DNA of 64,000 nt, taken from the NCBI RefSeq assembly GCF_000820845.2, contig NZ_CBXV010000008.1, forward strand, positions 914,705-978,704, written 5' to 3'. Below, one piece after another: positions 26,701 to 34,703 of the stretch. Below the pieces are notes generated by a model that made no database searches, was not told the origin of the DNA, and worked only from the letters and a program-made list of their open reading frames with translations. Every line of letters starts with the position of its first letter. Position 1 is the stretch's first letter. The stretch is from Pyrinomonas methylaliphatogenes (GTDB taxonomy: Bacteria > Acidobacteriota > Blastocatellia > Pyrinomonadales > Pyrinomonadaceae). A program made the position numbers and the translations under genes.

Positions 26701-28500
26701 ATGAGCACGATGACGAGAACGAAACCCGAAGCGCCAGCCGCGACGCGCAATCTGGTCGAGATGAACTGGGATCCGATCACGCGCATCGTCGGGAGTTTGG
26801 GCATCTACACCAAGATCGATTTCAAAAACCGCGAAGTCGCCGAATGCTACAGCACCTCCTCGATCTTTCGCGGCTACAGCATCTTCATGAAGGGCAAAGA
26901 TCCGCGCGATGCGCACTTCATCACGAGTCGCATCTGCGGTATCTGCGGCGACAATCACGCCACCTGCGCGATCTACGCGCAGAACATGGCTTTCGGCGTG
27001 CGCCCGCCTGCGCTCGGCGAATGGATCATCAATCTGGGCGAAGCCGCCGAGTACATGTTCGATCACAACATCTATCAGGATAATTTGGTCGGCGTCGATT
27101 TCTGCGAGCAGATGGTCAAAGAGACCAACCCGAGCGTGTGGGAGAAGGCGCAGAAGACCGAAGCGCCGAACGCGGCGCTGCATGGCTACCGCCGGATCAG
27201 CGACATCATGACGGCGCTCAATCCGTTCACCGGCGAGTTCTATCGCGAAGCGCTGCTCATGAGCCGTCTGACGCGCGAGATGTTCTGTTTGATGGAAGGG
27301 CGACACGTGCATCCTTCGACGCTCTATCCGGGCGGCGTCGGGACGGTGCCGACGATTCAGCTCTTCACCGACTATCTGGTCCGGTTGATGAAGTACGTCG
27401 AGTTCATGAAGAAGGTCGTCCCGATGCACGACGATCTGTTCGATTTCTTCTACGAAGCGTTGCCGGGCTACGAGCGTGTCGGTCAGCGGCGCGTGCTGCT
27501 CGGTTGCTGGGGATCGTTCAACAACCCGGACGTGTGCGATTACACCTACGAGCGCATGACCGAGTGGGGCAACGCGATGTATGTGACGCCGGGAGTCGTC
27601 GTCGATGGTCAACTGGTGACGACCGATCTAGTGAAGATCAATCTCGGCATTCGCATCCTGCTCGGCAGTTCCTACTACGAGGATTGGGAGAACGCCGAGA
27701 CTTTCGTCCAGCGCGATCCGCTCGGCAACCCCGTCGATAAACGCCATCCGTGGAACCAGACGACCATTCCGAAGCCGCAGAAGCGCGATTTTCAAGACAA
27801 ATACACGTGGGTCATGTCGCCGCGCTGGTACGACGAGCGGACGGGCGACTATTTAGCGCTCGACACAGGTGGTGGACCGATCGCCCGTTTCTGGGCGACG
27901 GCGCTCGCCGGCAAAGTCGATATCGGCTACATCAAAGCGACTGGGCAGAGCGTGAAGATCTACTTGCCGAAGACGGCGACCAAGCCCGAAGTCGAGTTCG
28001 AATGGAAGATCCCGAAGTGGTCCAACGCCATCGAACGGGATCGAGCGCGCACATACTTTCAAGCTTACGCGGCGGCGGCGGCGCTCTACTTTTTGGAGAA
28101 GGTGATGGCCGAGGTTCATGCCGGAAGGACGAAGACATGGTCCGAGTTCAAGGTGCCGGATGAAGCCATCGGCTGCGGATTCCACGAAGCCGTGCGCGGT
28201 GTGCTTTCGCATCATGTGGTGATCCGCGACGGCAAGATCGCCAACTATCATCCATATCCGCCGACGCCGTGGAACGCCAGCCCGCGCGACATCTACGGCA
28301 CGCCCGGCCCATACGAGGATGCCGTGCAGAACACGCCCATCTTCGAAGAGAACGGGCCGGACAAGTTCAAAGGCATCGACATCATGCGCGCCGTCCGCAG
28401 CTTCGATCCGTGCTTGCCGTGCGGCGTGCACATGTATCTGGGCGGCGGTAAGGTGCTCGAAGTGCGTCATTCACCCGTCTTCGGGCCGTTTGGGAAGTGA
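26701..28500 (+). CDS. hhyL: [NiFe]-hydrogenase large subunit, group 1h (high-affinity)
   Basis: 599 residues. It holds the Ni-Fe(CN)2CO active site that splits H2. The N-terminal L1 motif is RICGICGDNHATC (Cys79 and Cys82, His86) and the C-terminal L2 motif is DPCLPCGVH (Cys571, Cys574, His577). A 22-residue tail after His577 is expected to be removed by the maturation protease encoded at 32190. The start ATG 26701 has AAAGGAG just upstream. The set of accessory genes and absence of Tat export in the partner support assignment to group 1h, the class that can oxidise H2 at atmospheric levels (established for actinobacteria and Pyrinomonas). Confidence 0.97.
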   Translation: MSTMTRTKPEAPAATRNLVEMNWDPITRIVGSLGIYTKIDFKNREVAECYSTSSIFRGYSIFMKGKDPRDAHFITSRICGICGDNHATCAIYAQNMAFGVRPPALGEWIINLGEAAEYMFDHNIYQDNLVGVDFCEQMVKETNPSVWEKAQKTEAPNAALHGYRRISDIMTALNPFTGEFYREALLMSRLTREMFCLMEGRHVHPSTLYPGGVGTVPTIQLFTDYLVRLMKYVEFMKKVVPMHDDLFDFFYEALPGYERVGQRRVLLGCWGSFNNPDVCDYTYERMTEWGNAMYVTPGVVVDGQLVTTDLVKINLGIRILLGSSYYEDWENAETFVQRDPLGNPVDKRHPWNQTTIPKPQKRDFQDKYTWVMSPRWYDERTGDYLALDTGGGPIARFWATALAGKVDIGYIKATGQSVKIYLPKTATKPEVEFEWKIPKWSNAIERDRARTYFQAYAAAAALYFLEKVMAEVHAGRTKTWSEFKVPDEAIGCGFHEAVRGVLSHHVVIRDGKIANYHPYPPTPWNASPRDIYGTPGPYEDAVQNTPIFEENGPDKFKGIDIMRAVRSFDPCLPCGVHMYLGGGKVLEVRHSPVFGPFGK

Positions 28501-28502
28501 TC

Positions 28503-29360
28503 ATGGAACAGCAGATGCAAGCTTGCGCCCGGCGGATCGAAGAGTTGGTCCAGAGGATCGAGAGTCTCACAGACGCACGCGCGCGCGACGTCGCCGTCGA
28601 ACTCGTGCAAGAGCTTATGCGCATGCACGGAGCGGCGCTTGAGCGGCTGCTCGAGATCGTCTGGGGGCGAAATGAACCAGAACTCATCGAAGCTTTCGCG
28701 CGCGATGATCTCGTCGGTCCGCTGCTTCTGCTTTACGACCTTCACCCGCTGGACCAAGAGACGCGCGTCCGCGAGGCGATCGAGCGCGTGCGGCCATACT
28801 TGCGTTCGCATGGCGGCGATGTCGAACTCCTGCGGATCAGCGATGGTGTGGTTCACTTGAGACTTCGCGGCAGTTGCCACGGCTGCGCTTCGTCGGCGCA
28901 GACGCTGCGCTTGGCGATCGAAGCGGCGATCTACGAAGCGGCGCCGGAGATCGCCGCGCTCGAAGTCGAAGGCGTCGCGCAACCCGCCACATCTTTTGTG
29001 CCGCTCGAAAGCGGGCGGGGCAACGCCAATGGGAAACGGAAGACTCACGGCGTTTGGGAAGAGGTGGAAGCGCCGCTCTCGCTTGCGCCGGGTAGCGCGC
29101 GCATCATCGAAGCGCGCGGACGGCGCATCCTCTTCTGCCGTCTGGACGATCGCTTCTTCGCCTATGAAGACCGATGCCCAGCTTGCGGCGGCGCGCTCGA
29201 TGCCGCGCGTTTCGAAGACGTGATGCTCGTGTGCCCTGTGTGTGGTCGACGCTACGATGTGGTTCGCGCCGGACGTGCGAGCGACGGCGCGAACCCACAC
29301 CTCGAACCGCTGCCGCTGTTGCTCGAACATGGGCGGGCAAAGATAGCGCTGCCAGCGTGA
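28503..29360 (+). CDS. NifU C-terminal-like / Rieske-like fusion protein
   Basis: 285 residues. A helical N-terminal part (1-90) leads into a NifU-type domain with YLRSHGGDVELL and the cluster-binding pair GSCHGCAS (Cys125, Cys128). After a linker (about 165-180) comes a Rieske-ferredoxin-like domain (about 185-275). There the usual CPH and CPWH motifs are replaced by CPAC (Cys225, Cys228) and CPVCGRRYDV (Cys244, Cys247), giving four Cys. NifU-Rieske-type proteins occur beside group 1h hydrogenases and may be the electron acceptor or help cluster assembly. The gene starts 2 nt after the hhyL stop, so coupling is likely. Whether the second domain carries [2Fe-2S], rubredoxin-like iron or zinc cannot be told from sequence. 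Confidence 0.85.
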   Translation: MEQQMQACARRIEELVQRIESLTDARARDVAVELVQELMRMHGAALERLLEIVWGRNEPELIEAFARDDLVGPLLLLYDLHPLDQETRVREAIERVRPYLRSHGGDVELLRISDGVVHLRLRGSCHGCASSAQTLRLAIEAAIYEAAPEIAALEVEGVAQPATSFVPLESGRGNANGKRKTHGVWEEVEAPLSLAPGSARIIEARGRRILFCRLDDRFFAYEDRCPACGGALDAARFEDVMLVCPVCGRRYDVVRAGRASDGANPHLEPLPLLLEHGRAKIALPA

Positions 29361-29373
29361 TCGTCTGACTTGG

Positions 29374-30051
29374 GTGGGCGTGCACTTTGCGAAAGAAGCG
29401 AGGCATTTAAGATTGAACGTGGTTTTATCGAGCAATAACGAGCCTTTGGTTGCGCTCCGCCGTTTGATTGAAAGGCGCGACGCACGCGGCGATGAGACAT
29501 GCGAACTTTGCGGTAGCGTTCTCACCGCGCAACATTCGCACCTGATCGAGATGGCAACCGGTAGGTTGCTTTGCGCCTGTGACGTTTGCGCGACATCGTT
29601 CGGAAACGACGGCAAGGCTCGATACCGGCGCGTACCGCAGCGCGTCCGCTTTCTGCCCGATCTCGATCTGACCGACGAGCAGTGGGACGATCTGATGATC
29701 CCGATCGGACTGGCCTTCTTCTTCCGAAGCACGCCGCAGAATCGGGTGGTGGCCTTTTATCCCAGCCCAGCTGGTCCGACCGAATCTTTGCTCCCGCTCG
29801 AAGCGTGGGATTCGATCGTCGCAGCCAATCCGGTGCTCCGGAGTTTGGAGCCGGATGTCGAAGCGTTGTTGGTCAATCGTCTGCGTGAGGCCGAGTATTA
29901 CATCGCTCCCATCGATGAATGCTACCGTCTCGTCGGGCTGATCCGTCTTCATTGGCGAGGGCTTGGCGGCGGAGCGCGCGTGTGGGACGAGATCGCGGCC
30001 TTCTTCGATGGATTGCGAAAGCGTTCGCGCGAGGGAGAGGCAGATGCCTGA
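29374..30051 (+). CDS. DUF5947-family hydrogenase-associated protein
   Basis: Up to 225 residues. Contains CELCGSVL (about residue 43) and a second knuckle CACDVCATSF (about residue 68), which could bind zinc or iron. A conserved RYRRVP-x-RVRFLPD stretch and the ending RVWDEIAAFFD follow. The family is found in actinobacterial-type hydrogenase clusters; its function is unknown. The frame opens at GTG 29374, but TTG or GTG codons around 29413-29419, after a GAAGCGAGG site, are equally possible starts. It overlaps the next gene by 8 nt. Confidence 0.8.
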   Translation: MGVHFAKEARHLRLNVVLSSNNEPLVALRRLIERRDARGDETCELCGSVLTAQHSHLIEMATGRLLCACDVCATSFGNDGKARYRRVPQRVRFLPDLDLTDEQWDDLMIPIGLAFFFRSTPQNRVVAFYPSPAGPTESLLPLEAWDSIVAANPVLRSLEPDVEALLVNRLREAEYYIAPIDECYRLVGLIRLHWRGLGGGARVWDEIAAFFDGLRKRSREGEADA

Positions 30052-30754
30052 GCTGATCTTCAGCGTGCAGAAGGCGGAAGCCGTCAAGTTCGCCATCGCG
30101 CCGCAGCTCGCTTTCACCTTGCGCATCGAGAACATGGCGCGCGAAGAACCGGTCCAGACGGTCGCGCTCCGTTGCCAGATCATGATCGAACCGGCGCGCC
30201 GCCGCTACGCTGTGCGGGAGAAGGAGCCGCTCGCGGAGTTGTTCGGCGAACCGGAGCGTTGGGCGCAGACCGTGCGCCGCATGCTTTGGACGCACGCGCA
30301 CGTGATCGTCCCGCCGTTCGTCGGCGAAACGAGCGTCGAGCTGTCGGTGCCGTGCACGTTCGATTTCAACGTCGCGGCGACGAAATATTTCGCTGCGCTC
30401 GAGGATGGCGAAGTGCCGCTCGATCTGCTGTTCAGCGGGACGGTCTTCTACCGGAACGAAGACGGGGCCTTGCAGGTGGCGCAGATCCCTTGGGAGAAAG
30501 AGGCGCGCTTTCTTCTGCCCGTGCGCATATGGCGCGAGATGATGGAGGCTTACTACCCGAACAGCGCATGGGTCTGTTTGGGCCGTGACGTGTTCGACCG
30601 ATTGCGGCGCTACAAGGCTCGGCGCGGACTGGCGACTTGGGAGCAGACCATCGAATCGCTCCTTGCGCAAACGGAAGAAGAGGACGGGGTGAAAGAATCC
30701 TTCGTGACGGAAGAGGCGCGCGCCGAAGACGGCAACGGCGAAGCGGTTCACTGA
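30044..30754 (+). CDS. DUF6084-family hydrogenase-associated protein
   Basis: 236 residues without a signal peptide or membrane segment. LIFSVQKAEAVKFAIAP opens the family domain, followed by LRCQIMIEPARRRY, SVELSVPCTFDFNVAATKYF and NSAWVCLGRDVFDRL. The last 30 residues are acidic and probably flexible. Known only from group 1h hydrogenase loci; the role is unknown, perhaps assembly or stability. The ATG at 30044 has GGGAGAGG upstream and overlaps the stop of the DUF5947 gene by 8 nt, implying translational coupling. Confidence 0.82.
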   Translation: MPELIFSVQKAEAVKFAIAPQLAFTLRIENMAREEPVQTVALRCQIMIEPARRRYAVREKEPLAELFGEPERWAQTVRRMLWTHAHVIVPPFVGETSVELSVPCTFDFNVAATKYFAALEDGEVPLDLLFSGTVFYRNEDGALQVAQIPWEKEARFLLPVRIWREMMEAYYPNSAWVCLGRDVFDRLRRYKARRGLATWEQTIESLLAQTEEEDGVKESFVTEEARAEDGNGEAVH

Positions 30755-30814
30755 TCGCCTTGAAGCGACGGGCTGGTTCTTTCGACGGGAGCCGATTTTA
30801 AAAAGGATGGCGAG

Positions 30815-31867
30815 ATGAACACCGAGATGCTCGATTCGATCGTCAAAGCGATCCTTTACGAAGGTTACATCCTGTATCCTTACCGCCCGTCCGCGCTCAA
30901 GAACCGGCAGCGCTGGAACTTCGGCGTGCTCTATCCGGCGAGCTACTGCGCGATGCAATCGGGGACGGATGCGCACGCGCTGCAAGCTGAATGCCTGCTG
31001 CTCGGCGATGAGCGGACGCAACTGGGAATCGTCGTGCGCTTCTTGCATCCACTGATGCGTGAAGTCGGCAAGATAGGCGAGCGCGGAGAGGATTGTTGGG
31101 AGATAGTGGAAGCGCTCGAAGTCGATGGCCAGATCTTTTACACCTGGCAGGAAGCAGTCGAAAGAAGCGTTCACCTCGTTCTCGGTGCGCTGGGAGAACT
31201 GCTCGGAGCGCCTCGCACCGCGTCCTTCAACTTTCCGGCGAACCGTCGAATCGAGTTCATCCGTGATCGGACGGATAGAGCGGTCGGCGTGCTCATCCGA
31301 AGGCAACACGCGATCAGCGGCGGCGTCGAAGTCTCGCTCGAACGGCTCGATGCCGGAGTCTTCAAAGCGACGGCGCGCGTCGAGAACCGCACCGCTTTCG
31401 ACGGCGCCGGTGCGAGCCGCGACGAAGCGTTGCTTCGTTCGCTCGCTTCGGCTCACGTCATTTTCGAAGTGCGAGGCGGCGAGTTCATCTCGCTCCTCGA
31501 TCCGCCCGCAGAGTTGCGCGCGCATGTCGCCGCTTGTCGTAACGTGGGCGTCTGGCCGGTGCTCGTCGGAGAGCCGGGCGCGCGCGATCTCATGCTCGCC
31601 TCGCCGATCATCCTTTACGATTACCCGCGAGTCGCGCCGGAGAGCGCGGGCGACCTGTTCGACGGCACGGAGATAGACGAATTGCTTTCGCTTCGCATCT
31701 TGACGCTGACCGATGAAGAGAAGCGCGAGGCGCGCGCGGCGGATGAACGAGCGCGCGCACTGCTTGAAAGAACCGAGAGCTTGCATGCGGGGCAGATGCT
31801 CCGGTTGCACGGGGCGATTCGTGAAATGCGCCCCGTCGAGGGCGAAGAAGCGACGGACAAAAGATGA
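30815..31867 (+). CDS. Conserved hydrogenase-associated protein of unknown function
   Basis: 350 residues, soluble. It opens with the motif YEGYILYPYRPSALKNRQRW, followed by FGVLYPASYC and, further on, ILYDYPRVAPESAGDLFDGTEIDELLSLR. A Glu/Arg-rich helix makes up the C-terminal 50 residues. I recognise no enzyme motif; to my knowledge proteins of this kind are seen in group 1h hydrogenase clusters. AAGGATGGCGAG precedes the ATG, and the stop overlaps the start of the next gene as ATGA. Confidence 0.72.
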   Translation: MNTEMLDSIVKAILYEGYILYPYRPSALKNRQRWNFGVLYPASYCAMQSGTDAHALQAECLLLGDERTQLGIVVRFLHPLMREVGKIGERGEDCWEIVEALEVDGQIFYTWQEAVERSVHLVLGALGELLGAPRTASFNFPANRRIEFIRDRTDRAVGVLIRRQHAISGGVEVSLERLDAGVFKATARVENRTAFDGAGASRDEALLRSLASAHVIFEVRGGEFISLLDPPAELRAHVAACRNVGVWPVLVGEPGARDLMLASPIILYDYPRVAPESAGDLFDGTEIDELLSLRILTLTDEEKREARAADERARALLERTESLHAGQMLRLHGAIREMRPVEGEEATDKR

Positions 31868-32202
31868 ACGAATGGGAGTGGGAACTGATCGAAGCAAAGA
31901 CCCCGCTCGCCAGCCTATGCGTGCGGGGCGTCGCAGTCCGGCCCGGCGATCGCGTGCGTCTGTGGCCGCAGGGCAACGCGGATATCTTCGATCTAGCGCT
32001 CGCCGGAAAAACGGCCACCATCGAAGCGATTGAACAAGACTACGATGGTCGGGTGTTGGTCGCTGTCGTCATCGACGATGATCCGGGGCGAGATCTAGGA
32101 CTGCTTCGACAGCCGGGCCACCGCTTCTTCTTCTCGCCGGAGGAGATCGAACCGGTGGAGCCTCGCACTCCGCTGCCAGGGGGAGGGAAATGCGAATCTT
32201 GA
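31864..32202 (+). CDS. Small hydrogenase-associated protein of unknown function
   Basis: 112 residues. A beta-rich N-terminal part (GVAVRPGDRVRLWPQGNADIFDLALAGKTATIEAI) resembles a small barrel. It is followed by VAVVIDDDPGRDLGLLRQPGHRFFFSPEEIE. It overlaps the preceding gene by ATGA and the following protease gene by 13 nt, which places it firmly in the operon. No family function is known to me; a regulator or chaperone of assembly is conceivable. Confidence 0.72.
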   Translation: MNEWEWELIEAKTPLASLCVRGVAVRPGDRVRLWPQGNADIFDLALAGKTATIEAIEQDYDGRVLVAVVIDDDPGRDLGLLRQPGHRFFFSPEEIEPVEPRTPLPGGGKCES

Positions 32203-32702
32203 TCGCCGGCATCGGCAACATCTTTCTCGGCGACGATGGCTTCGGTTGCGAGGTGATCCGCCGATTGGTCCAACGCGAACTTCCTGCGGGCGTGCGCGTC
32301 GTGGATTTCGGGATTCGCGGCTTCGATCTGGCCTATGCGTTGATGGAGCGCAACGATGCGGTGATCCTCGTCGATGCGGTCCCGCGCGGCGAAGAGCCCG
32401 GCACGCTTTACACGATCCAACCCGATCTGGACCAGTTGGGCGAGGTGAACATCGAAACGCACGGGATGAATCCCGTCAAAGCGCTCTCGCTCGCCAGCGC
32501 GATGGGCGAAAAACCAGCGCGCATCCTGCTGGTTGGATGCGAACCGGCTTGCTTCGACGGCATGGGGCTGAGCCCAGCGGTGGAAGCGGCGGCGAACGAG
32601 GCGGTGAGTATGATCGAGGAGTTGATCGCGGAGTTCGCCCGCGAGAGCGCACACGAGGGCGAACGGATGGAAGATCGCCGAAGCGGGAAAGGAGGAAGAT
32701 GA
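32190..32702 (+). CDS. Hydrogenase maturation protease (HyaD/HybD family)
   Basis: 170 residues. It removes the C-terminal tail of the large subunit after nickel insertion. The family start GIGNIFLGDDGFG is present; the nickel-ligand Glu of HybD is represented by an Asp in the DDG triplet. The other two nickel-ligand positions are visible as VDAVPRG (Asp) and ETHGMNP (His). The C-terminal 30 residues are charged and not conserved. It overlaps the gene before (13 nt) and the gene after (4 nt). Confidence 0.93.
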   Translation: MRILIAGIGNIFLGDDGFGCEVIRRLVQRELPAGVRVVDFGIRGFDLAYALMERNDAVILVDAVPRGEEPGTLYTIQPDLDQLGEVNIETHGMNPVKALSLASAMGEKPARILLVGCEPACFDGMGLSPAVEAAANEAVSMIEELIAEFARESAHEGERMEDRRSGKGGR

Positions 32703-32836
32703 AGATGGGCGAGAAGCGAGGATCTGGAAACGTGATCTGGAAGTTGCTCGGCGGCGCGGCCTTGGCGCTCGTCGTCGCCGGCTTGATCGTCACCTATCCG
32801 GACATCAAACGTTACGTGAAGATCAGCACCATGTGA
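32699..32836 (+). CDS. DUF6893-like single-pass membrane microprotein
   Basis: 45 residues. A short basic N-terminus is followed by one hydrophobic helix (about residues 13-29, WKLLGGAALALVVAGLIV) and a conserved-looking end YPDIKRYVKISTM. GGAGG lies just before the ATG (a second ATG follows at 32705), and the start overlaps the protease stop as ATGA. Tiny proteins of this form occur in actinobacterial hydrogenase loci. A membrane tether for the soluble hydrogenase is an attractive guess, but is not shown. Confidence 0.75.
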   Translation: MKMGEKRGSGNVIWKLLGGAALALVVAGLIVTYPDIKRYVKISTM

Positions 32837-32929
32837 GTCGAAACGCTGAGGCGCGAGCTTCGACGTGGAGCCTCGGCCCGCAGTCATCCGCGCTTGATCG
32901 ATGTTCGGCTATGGGAGAGTCGACGCGAA

Positions 32930-33508
32930 ATGTCTGAAGTCGTCGGGCGCGAAGAAGGTGAAGCGACGTATCTGTTCGATGCGCCTACGAGCCGCATCAC
33001 CGTGCGCGTTTCCGCCACCGGGTTGCTTTCGGCTTTCGGCCACAGCCCGACGCTCACCTTCCGCGATCTCGCGGGCGAGGCGCGTTTCGATCCCGCGCAC
33101 CCGGATAAGGCTCGGCTCCGCGTGCGCGTTCGGGCCGATTCGCTTGAAGTCGTCGAAGGAGTCAACGATCGTGATCGCGCGGAGATCGAGCGGCGAGCGC
33201 GCGAGGAGGTCCTCAAGACCGAGCGCTATCCGGAAATAATCTTTGAAAGCCGCAAGATCGCGGTCGAAAGGATCTTCGAGGGCCATTACGTCGCCCGGAT
33301 CATCGGCGAACTGACGCTTTGCGGGGGCGCGCGCCCGTGCGAGATTCAAGCTCGCGTATTTGCCAACGAAAGTATGCTGCGTGCGAGCGGCGAATTTTCG
33401 CTCCGACAATCCGCGTTCGGCATCAAACCGGTGACCGCTTTGGGCGGAGCGATCAAGGTCAAGGACGAGGTGCGCATCTCATTCGAGGTCGTCGCGCGGC
33501 AAGCGTGA
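32930..33508 (+). CDS. YceI-like lipocalin-fold protein
   Basis: 192 residues. The YceI signature runs through YLFDAPTSRITVRVSATGLLSAFGHSPTL, the VEGVNDRDRAEIERRAREEVLKTERYPEIIFES segment and the GELTLCGGARPCEIQARV strand, ending LRQSAFGIKPVTALGGAIKVKDEV. The YceI fold binds isoprenoid chains such as quinone tails in known members. No signal peptide is seen, so a cytoplasmic location is likely here. The ATG at 32930 has GGGAGAG 11 nt before it; an earlier TTG at 32894 is less likely. Position between the maturation protease and hypA makes a quinone-related role in the hydrogenase system possible (inference). Confidence 0.88.
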   Translation: MSEVVGREEGEATYLFDAPTSRITVRVSATGLLSAFGHSPTLTFRDLAGEARFDPAHPDKARLRVRVRADSLEVVEGVNDRDRAEIERRAREEVLKTERYPEIIFESRKIAVERIFEGHYVARIIGELTLCGGARPCEIQARVFANESMLRASGEFSLRQSAFGIKPVTALGGAIKVKDEVRISFEVVARQA

Positions 33509-33581
33509 ATGTTCGGCGGTGGCCTGAACCGGGTCAGAAAGTGGGCGCGTTATGCGCTTGCTTGGAGATATGGCGTGAGCC

Positions 33582-33923
33582 ATGCATGAGTTATCCATCG
33601 CCCTAAGCATCGTTGATCTTGCTGCCGAAGAAGCAGATCGGCGCGGCGTCAAAGTCAACGCCGTGCACTTACGCCTCGGGCCGCTCGCGGGAGTCGTCAA
33701 GGACGCGCTTCTTTTCTCATACGATCTCGCGTGCGAAGGGACGCCGCTCGACAAATCGCGCTTGATCATCGAGGAGGTTCCCGTCGTGGTCCACTGCTCG
33801 CGTTGCGAAACGGACCGAGAGCCGATCTCGATGCAGGATCTGCGTTGCTCTGTGTGCGGCGATCCTACCTACGAGATCGTACAAGGCAGAGAGATGGAGA
33901 TCGTCGCACTGGAGGTCGAATGA
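33582..33923 (+). CDS. hypA: Hydrogenase nickel-incorporation protein HypA
   Basis: 113 residues. Starts with the nickel-binding MHELSIA motif and carries the zinc site CSRC...CSVC (around residues 70-91). Delivers nickel with HypB to the large subunit. Overlaps hypB by ATGA. Confidence 0.97.
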   Translation: MHELSIALSIVDLAAEEADRRGVKVNAVHLRLGPLAGVVKDALLFSYDLACEGTPLDKSRLIIEEVPVVVHCSRCETDREPISMQDLRCSVCGDPTYEIVQGREMEIVALEVE

Positions 33924-34609
33924 TGAACGGACCGCGTCTGGTCGAAGTCAGGCAGAAGGTCTTGAAACAGAACGATCTGCTCGCGCGCGCGTTGCGCGAG
34001 CGGTTCCGACGCGCCGGCGTGTATGTCGTCAGCCTCGTCTCCAGTCCCGGCTCGGGCAAGACCGCGTTCCTCGAGCGCACGCTTCACGATTTCGCTCGTC
34101 GGCACAGCGTGGCGGCGCTGGTTGGCGATCTGGCAACCGAAAACGACGCGCAACGGCTGCGTCGTAGCGGCGCGTGCGTGCGGCAGATCACGACCGGGAC
34201 GGTGTGCCATCTGGATGCGGCGATGATCGAGCGCGCGCTCGAGGATTGGAGGCTGGAAGAACTCGATTTCCTCTTCATCGAGAACGTCGGCAACCTCGTC
34301 TGCCCCGCAAGCTACGATCTCGGCGAAGAACTGCGCTTCGTGTTAATGTCTGTGACCGAAGGCGAAGATAAACCGCTCAAGTACCCGACCATCTTCAACA
34401 CGGCGGATGTGACCGTGTTGACGAAGATCGATCTGGCGACAGCGGTTGAATTCGATCTCGAAGCGGCGAAGGAGAACATTCGTGCCGTTCGTCCCGGCAT
34501 GCGCATCTTCGAGGTTTCGGCGAAGACCGGAGCCGGGATGATCGAGTGCTGGCGTTACCTTGAAGAGCGTCGCGACGAAGCGCGCGCCGGTTCCGCCCTT
34601 TCGGCCTAG
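33920..34609 (+). CDS. hypB: Hydrogenase nickel-incorporation GTPase HypB
   Basis: 229 residues. GTPase with Walker A SPGSGKT (residues 42-48), GDLATENDAQR (switch I region), ENVGNLVCPASYDLGE and TKIDL (guanine specificity). There is no N-terminal His-rich or CxxCGC extension, so it is the short form with little nickel storage. Works with HypA. The ATG overlaps the hypA stop by 4 nt; a second ATG follows immediately. Confidence 0.97.
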   Translation: MMNGPRLVEVRQKVLKQNDLLARALRERFRRAGVYVVSLVSSPGSGKTAFLERTLHDFARRHSVAALVGDLATENDAQRLRRSGACVRQITTGTVCHLDAAMIERALEDWRLEELDFLFIENVGNLVCPASYDLGEELRFVLMSVTEGEDKPLKYPTIFNTADVTVLTKIDLATAVEFDLEAAKENIRAVRPGMRIFEVSAKTGAGMIECWRYLEERRDEARAGSALSA

Positions 34610-34703
34610 GCTCGGAGCGCTGCGCTCGTTCTTTCCAGCGTCGCCAGTCGGCGAAGTTCGGCACGCCCGACCTATTTCGATTTGAGAGGAGCATGGTTCG
34701 AGC

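Noticed and set aside
29873-31897. 674-codon minus-strand frame over the hydrogenase accessory genes
   Set aside because: Antisense to DUF5947, DUF6084 and the 350-residue gene, which are linked by overlaps and have good start sites.
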